Shown one piece after another: positions 7,368 through 13,173 of a DNA stretch of 15,731 nucleotides; position 1 is the stretch's first letter; each line of letters begins with the position of its first letter. The translations under genes were made by a program, and so were the position numbers. Source of the DNA: JBAYJY01 sp041664945 (GTDB lineage: Bacteria; UBP15; UBA6099); the NCBI GenBank assembly GCA_041664945.1, contig JBAYJY010000103.1:1-15731 (forward strand), written 5' to 3'. Under the pieces are notes generated by a model. It was given only the letters and a program-made list of their open reading frames with translations. It did not search any database and was not told where the DNA came from.

Positions 7368-8711
7368 ATGGATTTCATCCAACAACCGTACATGATGGCA
7401 TTCTGGCTCGGCGCTTTCACAGCACTGTCACTTCCGCTTGGCGCAATGCTTGGAATATGGCTCAAACCGCCTACACGCATTGTTGCGGCGATCATGGCGT
7501 TCGGCGCCGGAAATCTTCTGGCTGCGCTTACATTGGAACTGATCGAGCCGGCATTCAATCGCTCGGGATTCAACCCCATCGCCATTGGATGCATTTTGGG
7601 CGCTCTGATTTTTGTGGGTCTCAACCAAATGCTTGAAAGCAGCGGCGGATACAAGCGCAAAATGTCCACTCTCATTTCTTACATGAAGGCAAAAAAACGG
7701 AAACAAATGCATGATATCATAGACAAGCTGAGTCAAGTGGACATCCTGCGCATGCTGCCACCGGAAGAAATGCATCGCATTATCCCGGCTGTGGAAGACC
7801 GTACTTTCAAAACCGGCAACATTATTTTCCGGCAAGAAGACCCCGGAGCTTCGCTGTATATCATCGAAAATGGGCGCGTTCGTGTCTCGGCGAACGGCAA
7901 GGAGGTTAGCGAGTTAGGCCCCGGTGAAACATTCGGAGAAATGGCGCTTCTTTGGCACGGGCCGCGAACAGCGACAGTTGAGGCATTGTCAGATGTGGCG
8001 CTATGGGAAATCCACCGTGAGGATTTCGAAGAATTGCTCAAAGCAAGCTCTAAACTGCACGATGAAGTCTCAAAGCTTGCAGAAAAACGCAAAGCGGGGC
8101 TTGAACTCATTACTGGCGTTAGCGCGGAAGACTGGAGCAAAACCGCAAAACAACGTTTGAACGAAGAAGACGTTCGGCCATCTGCAGTTGAGATGGCTCA
8201 TGCTATAAAAAATGAGCAAGGCGGAGGAGCTGCGCTGTCCATGTGGCTCGGAATTTTTCTCGACGGCATCCCTGAATCACTCGTTATCGGCGCAAGCATG
8301 ATTGGCGCCGCTGTCAGCCCCGCTCTCATCGGCGGCTTGTTTTTCGCCAATCTTCCCGAGGCGATGTCCAGCGGCACAATGATGAAAAAACAAGGGAAAA
8401 GCACAGGCAAAATATTCTGGATGTGGACATCGCTCATGATAATTACCGGACTCGGCGCGCTAATAGGAAACATTGCCTTTGTTGGGGTCGGCCATTCCAC
8501 TCACTCGCTCGTTGAGGGCCTTGCCGCAGGCGCCATGCTCGCAATGATCGCCCAGACCATGTTGCCAGAAGCATTCGAACAAGGCGGCTGGCTTGTCGGA
8601 GTCCTTACGGTTGTCGGATTCCTATCCGCGCTTTTGTTCCGCGCATTAGGCGAAGCTTCCGAACATCATCAAACGCTGCTTCCGCTAATACAAACGGTTT
8701 TCGGAGTTTGA
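7368..8711 (+). CDS. ZIP-like metal permease with an inserted cyclic-nucleotide-binding domain
   Basis: A 447-residue inner-membrane protein. Residues 8-32, 38-60 and 70-88 are three membrane segments, including MAFGAGNLLAALTLELIEPA, a ZIP-type TM2. Residues about 115-235 form a cyclic-nucleotide-binding domain: GNIIFRQEDPGASLYIIENG (150-169) and the phosphate-binding cassette FGEMALLWHGPRTATV (189-204), with Glu191 and Arg200, very like the cassette of protein kinase A regulatory subunits. The permease resumes with SMWLGIFLDGIPESLVIGAS (291-310), GLFFANLPEAMSSG (323-336), a segment near 349-373, and AAGAMLAMIAQTMLPEAFEQ (386-405) with a last segment to about 427. The insertion lies in the cytoplasmic loop usually found between TM3 and TM4. 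ZIP proteins move Zn, Fe or Mn into the cytoplasm. This clade has Asp299 and Ala328 where HN.PEG-type His residues normally sit. GAGGG precedes the ATG. Confidence 0.88.
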   Translation: MDFIQQPYMMAFWLGAFTALSLPLGAMLGIWLKPPTRIVAAIMAFGAGNLLAALTLELIEPAFNRSGFNPIAIGCILGALIFVGLNQMLESSGGYKRKMSTLISYMKAKKRKQMHDIIDKLSQVDILRMLPPEEMHRIIPAVEDRTFKTGNIIFRQEDPGASLYIIENGRVRVSANGKEVSELGPGETFGEMALLWHGPRTATVEALSDVALWEIHREDFEELLKASSKLHDEVSKLAEKRKAGLELITGVSAEDWSKTAKQRLNEEDVRPSAVEMAHAIKNEQGGGAALSMWLGIFLDGIPESLVIGASMIGAAVSPALIGGLFFANLPEAMSSGTMMKKQGKSTGKIFWMWTSLMIITGLGALIGNIAFVGVGHSTHSLVEGLAAGAMLAMIAQTMLPEAFEQGGWLVGVLTVVGFLSALLFRALGEASEHHQTLLPLIQTVFGV

Positions 8712-8756
8712 TTTATTACCGTTATGACATTTTGATTACACAACTGAAAGATTCTG

Positions 8757-9245
8757 ATGATAGCTGAAATTGTCGAAGGCGATTCAATCATTTTAAGACC
8801 GCTCGAAGAAGAGCAAGCGCCGCAAATCTGCGAATGGCGCAACCATCCGGACATCTCGCGCTTCTTTTACAGAAAACATATCGAACCGGACGCTTATGTT
8901 GTTTGGATGCGCGAAGTCGCAGCCGATCCCGATCAGGGCCTCTATGGAATAATTGAAAAGAACAGCTCACAACTCATCGGCTCTCTCGCTTTCAAACTTG
9001 ACCGATCAGCTAAAGGCGGCCCCGCCGCCACTCTCGGAATCATGATCGGAGACCCGGCGCGACGCGAAAAAGGTCTCGGCGAAGAAGCCATGAATATCAT
9101 CTCGAATGATCTTGCCGGCCGGTTCGGCATCGTCAAAATCATCGTCGAAGTCCTCCCGGAAAACACTGCAGCCATCGAATTCTATAAAAAGCTCGGCTTT
9201 GAAACCGAACTGCTCTTCCTATCTAAAAATATCTGCAACAAATAA
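8757..9245 (+). CDS. GNAT-family N-acetyltransferase (RimJ/RimL-like)
   Basis: A 162-residue acetyl-CoA-dependent N-acetyltransferase of the GNAT fold, closest in style to RimJ/RimL and sugar-amine acetyltransferases. It opens with IILRPLEEEQAPQICEWRNHP (typical LRPL and WRN-P motifs). The acetyl-CoA pyrophosphate loop is ARREKGLGEEAM (101-112), and the final motif PENTAAIEFYKKLGFE (134-149) is complete. Length is normal. It starts 45 bases after the permease stop on the same strand, so co-transcription is likely. Only a weak ribosome-binding site (GAAAG) precedes ATG 8757. The acceptor (protein N-terminus, amine or antibiotic) cannot be inferred, and no link to the permease is evident beyond adjacency. 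Confidence 0.9.
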   Translation: MIAEIVEGDSIILRPLEEEQAPQICEWRNHPDISRFFYRKHIEPDAYVVWMREVAADPDQGLYGIIEKNSSQLIGSLAFKLDRSAKGGPAATLGIMIGDPARREKGLGEEAMNIISNDLAGRFGIVKIIVEVLPENTAAIEFYKKLGFETELLFLSKNICNK

Positions 9246-9278
9246 TCGCTCCACCGCAGAATCAGGCATAAGATAAAG

Positions 9279-9322
9279 AATATTTGAGCGCAGGAATCGC
9301 ATGGCGTCCGCCTCAAAATATT
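9279..9322. repeat. Imperfect inverted repeat between the GNAT and reductase genes
   Basis: AATATTTGAG (9279-9288) can pair with CTCAAAATATT (9312-9322), ten pairs with one bulged A and a 23-base loop. It lies in the 188-base gap. No T-run follows directly, so it is not a clear terminator. Confidence 0.3.
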
Positions 9323-9433
9323 GAATTGCATAGACAAATATCATGAAAATATAGAAAATACTGAAGGAATTGATTTGGCTCAATACTATCGTGGCGTTGA
9401 GGGATTGAAAAAAACGGGGAGCAGTGAGAATCG

Positions 9434-10768
9434 ATGGCGGAAAATTACGATGTAGTGATAGCAGGCGCGGGCGTAGCCGGTTGCCTCGCGGCAAGGGACC
9501 TCGCGAAACTCGGATATCAAGTCGCAGTTGTTGAAAGACAACCGCGCGAACATATGGGACATGACTGGTGGGACAGCGTACATCTCGACGTGTTTGAAGA
9601 GGTCGGGCTCCCAGCGCCCGAGCCGCCGGAACTTATGGTCCCAACCGGGCTGACAATCGCTTTCTCGCCTCTCGAAACAGTAAAAATGACTGTCCCGGCA
9701 AACTATGAAAAAACTAATATCGACCGCCGCCCTTTCGCGCAACGCCTTATCAAATATGCCGAAGACGCCGGCGCGCGACTATTCTTTAAAACCGCCGTCC
9801 TTGCGCCTATCCTCGAAAACGGCGCCGTGAAAGGCCTGATAGCGCGGGATAAAGATAAGAATGAACTACGATTCAACGGACGAATAACGATCGACGCCTC
9901 AGGAATAACCGCCGCGCTCAGAAAAAAGACAAGCGATGATTACGGATACACTCGTTTCATAGACCGTTCTGAAATGTTTGTAACTCATAGAGAAATCAGG
10001 CCAAATACGGACGGCAGCGAAGCGAACACTATGGTGTTCGGAAAAAACAACGGCGTAATTTGGGTGAAACGCGGCCAACCCGGCCTCGTGGATGTTTTCG
10101 CCGGAGTAATTAATTTCAAGGGACGCGTTGTTCCGCGCGAAATTGTCGGGGAAATCTTGGACTCTGAAAAAGGTATCGGCCCCAAAATCATACGTGGCGG
10201 ATACGGAGCGCCGATACCGGTTCGGCGATGCTTCGACTCGTTCGTCGCGCCGGGACTAATTCTTGCGGGCGATTCAGCATGCCAGTGCAACCCGATAGAT
10301 GGTTCCGGAATATGCAGTTCGCTGCGCGCTGCGTCTTTCGCCGCGAAAACCATCCACGCTTCGCTTTCAAACGGCGCCGCCGATGTAGAATCGCTCTGGC
10401 CTTATAACGCCGCCTACATACGCACGCAAGGCGCTAAATTTGCCGCCCTTCATATTGTGCAGAAATTCATGACTGCAATTCCAAAACCCAGCATGGAATC
10501 GCTTTTCAGCCGAGGCATCATCAGCCCGAAGGTTTTCTGGGGCGGCGGCTCTGTCCAGGCTTCCGGCTCGAAATTCTCGATGATTCTCAAAATGCTGAAA
10601 TTAATCGATAAGCCTGCGCTGATCGGCGACTTAATGAAGATGGGCAAGACAGTTAAGGAAATTGACGCACACTATAAGAATTATCCGGAAAAGTTCGATG
10701 CCGCGCAGTTCGAATCCTGGCGTCGCCATACAGAAGAGCTTTTTTCGCGGTTCAAGCCCGTCGCATGA
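9434..10768 (+). CDS. Geranylgeranyl-reductase-family FAD-dependent oxidoreductase
   Basis: A 444-residue flavoprotein of the geranylgeranyl reductase / PHBH-like superfamily. The N-terminal Rossmann fold binds FAD through VVIAGAGVAGCLAARDLAKLG (GxGxxG at 11-16) and the acidic VVER end at 32-35. DASG (154-157) is the second dinucleotide-contact motif. LILAGDSACQCNPIDGSGI (275-293) is the conserved GD motif that holds the FAD ribose and pyrophosphate. PIPVRRCFD before it is also family-typical. Family members reduce isoprenoid double bonds in chlorophyll side chains, archaeal lipids or menaquinone tails. Residues 39-60 hold MGHDWWDSVHLDVFEEVGLP, which I take as a marker of a distinct clade whose substrate is unknown to me. 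The start ATG follows GTGAG. Adjacent genes do not specify its pathway. Confidence 0.85.
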   Translation: MAENYDVVIAGAGVAGCLAARDLAKLGYQVAVVERQPREHMGHDWWDSVHLDVFEEVGLPAPEPPELMVPTGLTIAFSPLETVKMTVPANYEKTNIDRRPFAQRLIKYAEDAGARLFFKTAVLAPILENGAVKGLIARDKDKNELRFNGRITIDASGITAALRKKTSDDYGYTRFIDRSEMFVTHREIRPNTDGSEANTMVFGKNNGVIWVKRGQPGLVDVFAGVINFKGRVVPREIVGEILDSEKGIGPKIIRGGYGAPIPVRRCFDSFVAPGLILAGDSACQCNPIDGSGICSSLRAASFAAKTIHASLSNGAADVESLWPYNAAYIRTQGAKFAALHIVQKFMTAIPKPSMESLFSRGIISPKVFWGGGSVQASGSKFSMILKMLKLIDKPALIGDLMKMGKTVKEIDAHYKNYPEKFDAAQFESWRRHTEELFSRFKPVA

Positions 10769-10775
10769 CGGGTTT
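10754..10775 (+). terminator. Possible terminator overlapping the reductase stop codon
   Basis: AAGCCCGTC (10754-10762) pairs with GACGGGTTT (10767-10775) around the loop GCAT; the TGA stop codon (10766-10768) is inside the hairpin. Only three Ts follow directly, with a TTTTT further on after a C-rich gap, so termination strength is uncertain. The next gene is convergent. Confidence 0.4.
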
Positions 10776-10811
10776 ACCCCCGCCTTTTTATATCTGAAGA
10801 ATATTTATTCT

Positions 10812-11411
10812 TTAATTCGTGACGCCTATGCGGCCTATCGGCCAGAAACGAAGAAAAGCTTTCGCCTCGACATTCTTCATAGGCAGAAATCCCCATATGT
10901 GACTATCATTGCTATTACATCGGTTATCGCCCATAACAAACAAATCACCCTTGGGAACCTTAACCGGCATTAATTCATAATCCGGCTTGCAGTTCAGATA
11001 ATTTTCTTTCAACGGCTTTTTATTTACATAAACAACTCCATTGCTTACTTCAACCATGTCTCCTTCGACCCCGATGACGCGCTTTACATACGGAATAATC
11101 TTGCTGCCGCTGAGAATGCGTCCGCTTAGCGAATTTTCCACCTGTTCGGTGGGATAGCGACCTTCGTAGGCTGCGGGCGGAGGCGTGAACGCAACAACAT
11201 CGCCCTGCCTCGGGTTATGGAATCGATATATGAACCTGTTGCCGAAAACACGTTCGCTCGGATTGATCGTCGGCTGCATCGATCCTGACGTTATTACGTA
11301 CGACTGAACAACCGTTGCTTTTAAAAACAGAGCCAGAGCCAGCGCTATCACAATTGATTTCGCCCACTCTTTTATTTCTTTTTTTACATCAACTTCTTTT
11401 TTCTCTTTCAT
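10812..11411 (-). CDS. lepB: Type I signal peptidase (short paralogue)
   Basis: A 199-residue leader peptidase of family S26. One N-terminal membrane anchor (about 16-38) follows a short lysine-rich cytoplasmic start. The catalytic serine is Ser44 in TSGSMQPTI and the general base is Lys110 in PYVKRVIG. Box E, GDNRCNSNDSHIWGFLP (161-177), is complete, followed by FLRFWPIGRIG. This is a Ser-Lys protease that removes Sec and Tat signal peptides on the outer face of the cytoplasmic membrane. The ATG at 11411 has AAGGAG seven bases before it. It is clearly homologous to the next gene (shared EIKEW..SI.IAL.LAL.LKA and VFGNRFIYRF), so the pair arose by tandem duplication. The two are 123 bases apart and seem to be separately transcribed. 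Confidence 0.95.
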   Translation of the reverse strand: MKEKKEVDVKKEIKEWAKSIVIALALALFLKATVVQSYVITSGSMQPTINPSERVFGNRFIYRFHNPRQGDVVAFTPPPAAYEGRYPTEQVENSLSGRILSGSKIIPYVKRVIGVEGDMVEVSNGVVYVNKKPLKENYLNCKPDYELMPVKVPKGDLFVMGDNRCNSNDSHIWGFLPMKNVEAKAFLRFWPIGRIGVTN

Positions 11412-11433
11412 CTTACCGCTCCTTATCCATTAT

Positions 11434-11442
11434 ATTATAACA
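11434..11442 (-). promoter_or_regulatory. Extended -10 promoter of the short signal peptidase gene
   Basis: Minus strand TGTTATAAT is a perfect extended -10 element (TGnTATAAT), 22 bases before the ATG at 11411. No recognisable -35 is present, which extended -10 promoters can tolerate. The leader would be about 16 bases. Confidence 0.4.
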
Positions 11443-11520
11443 ATACTATCTGTTTCCGCGCCAAATAATTGAAACCACAAAATCATTCGACAACTATTGA
11501 TGGAAAAAGTTCGGAATTAT

Positions 11521-11542
11521 AAAAAAATGCGGGATCACCGCA
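11521..11542 (-). terminator. Intrinsic terminator of the long signal peptidase gene, overlapping its stop codon
   Basis: On the minus strand TGCGG (11542-11538) pairs with CCGCA (11532-11528) across the loop TGATC, followed directly by seven Ts (11527-11521). The TGA stop codon (11537-11535) is the first three bases of the loop. The short stem makes it moderate, but the immediate T-run is good. Confidence 0.65.
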
Positions 11543-12239
11543 CGACGCCGATGCGGTGTAGCGGCCAGAACCTGAAAAATGCCTTTGCCTGCACATTTTC
11601 CTTTGGCAGAAAACCCCAAACATGGCTGTCATGACTGTTGCAGCGATTGTCTCCCATCACAAATAAATCGTCCCTCGGCACCGTAACCGTCGGATAATCA
11701 TAATTCGGCTTTTCATATATATATGGCTCGTCGAGCGGTATATTGTTGATGTAAACAGTTCTATTCCGCACTTCAACCGTATCGCCTCCAACCGCTATAA
11801 CACGTTTCAAGTACGGTATAACCCTGTCACTGCCGCCAAAACGGCTGAAAACCGATTTTTCTGTCTCGGCGGATGCGAACGGCGGCTTGAAAGCGATAAC
11901 ATCTCCCGGCCTCGGGTCGCGAAAACGGTAGATAAACCTGTTCCCGAACACCCTGTCCTTCGGCATTATCGTAGGAACCATCGATGGCGTCGGTATCATA
12001 TATGACTGCACTACGTATGCTTTAAGGAGTAGCGCCAGTCCGAGCGCTATCGCTATGGATTTTATCCATTCCTTAATCTCATTAACCGCCTGTGTCCGTT
12101 TTTGCGACTTCAGTCTCTCGGCGTCCTGCGCGGGCATGGCGGTTCCAACAATCGATTCTTCGTTATTTATCTGTTCTACGCTTTCAGCGCCGACGTCGCC
12201 ATTCTCATTTGCGCCCGATGATTTCTGCTCGTCATCCAT
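11535..12239 (-). CDS. lepB: Type I signal peptidase with acidic N-terminal extension (long paralogue)
   Basis: A 234-residue S26 leader peptidase. It has the catalytic Ser86 in MIPTPSMVPTI, the base Lys145 in PYLKRVIAVGG, and box E GDNRCNSHDSHVWGFLP (196-212). The membrane anchor lies at about 57-79. The first 50 residues form an acidic, Glu/Asn/Ser-rich cytoplasmic segment (MDDEQKSSG, ESVEQINNEESI) that the short paralogue lacks. The S-x-S-M motif reads TPSM here and SGSM in the neighbour, suggesting the two may differ in substrate preference. The ATG at 12239 has GGAG eight bases upstream. Both enzymes keep every catalytic residue, so both should be active. Confidence 0.95.
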   Translation of the reverse strand: MDDEQKSSGANENGDVGAESVEQINNEESIVGTAMPAQDAERLKSQKRTQAVNEIKEWIKSIAIALGLALLLKAYVVQSYMIPTPSMVPTIMPKDRVFGNRFIYRFRDPRPGDVIAFKPPFASAETEKSVFSRFGGSDRVIPYLKRVIAVGGDTVEVRNRTVYINNIPLDEPYIYEKPNYDYPTVTVPRDDLFVMGDNRCNSHDSHVWGFLPKENVQAKAFFRFWPLHRIGVVR

Positions 12240-12682
12240 TATATATCTCCGTTGAAAAGCGTTTCCTGATCTGTCACAGATTAACTAAAACACTTTGCAA
12301 CTTCAAGCTATAGTCTAAATAGACATCTTTTTAAAGGAATTACTCTTAATTAAATTGAATATTTTCGATGCGGCATTTTGATGATTAGAAAAGAAAAGTA
12401 TGAAGATAAATATGACCCTAAGCGCCGATCCGTGCGCTTGCCGAATCGATTATAACTTAATATTGATAAATCGATTAAACGTCGTGCGATATCTAAAAAA
12501 ATAAATTATTTTTCACTTAGCCAGGAATGAAATACAGTATTTTGAAAGACAGCTAATAAAAAAGGCAGTCATTATTAGCGATGTAATGGCAAGTTTGGCT
12601 CTATGATAATATATATTAGTTGATTGCTATACTATCATGTTTTGCGTAATATGGAGCTTTTTGTAGTAATGCAGCGTATATC

Positions 12683-12711
12683 TTAGCATTTACTTTATAT
12701 TCTATTATAAT
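12683..12711 (+). promoter_or_regulatory. Possible upstream groESL promoter
   Basis: TTAGCA (12683-12688), 17 bases, then a perfect TATAAT (12706-12711). The -10 is inside the 16-base palindrome at 12700-12715. It would read into groES through the CIRCE element. Confidence 0.35.
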
Positions 12712-12715
12712 AGAA
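12700..12715. repeat. Perfect 16-base palindrome upstream of groES
   Basis: TTCTATTATAATAGAA is identical on both strands, centred 12707/12708, about 42 bases upstream of the -35 of the main groES promoter. It contains a TATAAT on both strands. An operator or a protein-binding site is possible. Confidence 0.5.
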
Positions 12716-12756
12716 CTTATTGTGTGTAATATGAGTTTTTGAAAATTTCGTTGAGC

Positions 12757-12784
12757 TTGACAAATTTTTATATACTAATAGAAT
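12757..12784 (+). promoter_or_regulatory. Main groESL promoter (sigma-70 type)
   Basis: A perfect TTGACA (12757-12762), 16 bases, then TAGAAT (12779-12784). The start near 12791 falls inside the CIRCE operator, the classic arrangement for HrcA repression. Confidence 0.75.
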
Positions 12785-12785
12785 G

Positions 12786-12812
12786 TTAGCGCTCATACAT
12801 TTTGAGCGCTAA
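12786..12812 (+). promoter_or_regulatory. CIRCE operator (HrcA binding site)
   Basis: TTAGCGCTC (12786-12794), nine bases, GAGCGCTAA (12804-12812): a perfect 9-9-9 inverted repeat. The CIRCE consensus is TTAGCACTC-N9-GAGTGCTAA; here one position differs and its partner in the other arm differs to match, so the symmetry is kept. HrcA bound here would block groESL transcription until heat stress. No hrcA is in the window. Confidence 0.92.
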
Positions 12813-12853
12813 TTGCAAAACGGCAAAAGACTAGAAGAAAGGAGGAATCAAAT

Positions 12854-13150
12854 ATGAAGATTCAGCCGTTGGGGGACCGTGTAGTATTGAAGAGACTGAC
12901 GGTCTCTGAGGAAAAAACCGCAGGAGGCATCGTACTGCCGGATTCAGCAAAAGAGAAACCGCAGGAAGCCGAAGTTATAGCGGTCGGCCCCGGGAAACTG
13001 GACGATAACGGGAAGCGCAATCCGCCGGATGTTAAAGTTGGCGACATCGTTATCACCGCGAAATGGGGCGGCACTGAATTCAAGATGGATGGCGCTGAGT
13101 ACATCATCGTCAGCGAGGACGACATTCTCGCGAAGCTTTCCAAAAAGTAA
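12854..13150 (+). CDS. groES: Co-chaperonin GroES
   Basis: A 98-residue GroES (Hsp10), normal length, forming the heptameric lid of the GroEL chamber. It begins MKIQPLGDRVVLKRL, followed by the mobile loop EEKTAGGIVLPDSAKEKPQ (19-37, with the GGIVLP contact to GroEL), and continues EAEVIAVGPGK, VKVGDIVITAKWGGTEFK and the terminal EYIIVSEDDILAKL. The ATG follows GAAAGGAGG, a strong ribosome-binding site. It is under the CIRCE promoter and lies 23 bases before groEL. Confidence 0.98.
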   Translation: MKIQPLGDRVVLKRLTVSEEKTAGGIVLPDSAKEKPQEAEVIAVGPGKLDDNGKRNPPDVKVGDIVITAKWGGTEFKMDGAEYIIVSEDDILAKLSKK

Positions 13151-13173
13151 AACACTAAAAGGAGTGAGAGAAT

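Larger units (their letters stand above)
12240..12853. other. AT-rich intergenic region upstream of groES
   Basis: These 614 bases carry no gene I can support. From the left they hold: a 13-base odd palindrome (12269-12281), an inverted repeat GTCTA-AA-TAGAC (12313-12324), a 24-codon open frame with no ribosome-binding site (12381-12455), two AATCGATT octamers 25 bases apart (12444 and 12469), a 16-base palindrome (12700-12715), and then the groES promoter and CIRCE. The length is large for this compact window. Confidence 0.55.

Noticed and set aside
7319..7675. 118-codon minus-strand frame over the start of the permease
   Set aside because: The opposite strand encodes membrane segments with ZIP motifs and a good ribosome-binding site; the antisense frame only reflects their codon composition.
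12269..12281. Palindrome ATCTGTCACAGAT before the long signal peptidase gene, suggestive of a CRP-type site
   Set aside because: CRP sites need TGTGA-N6-TCACA; the two halves here are fused with a single central base, so the spacing is wrong. I therefore do not link it to the cyclic-nucleotide sensor in the permease.
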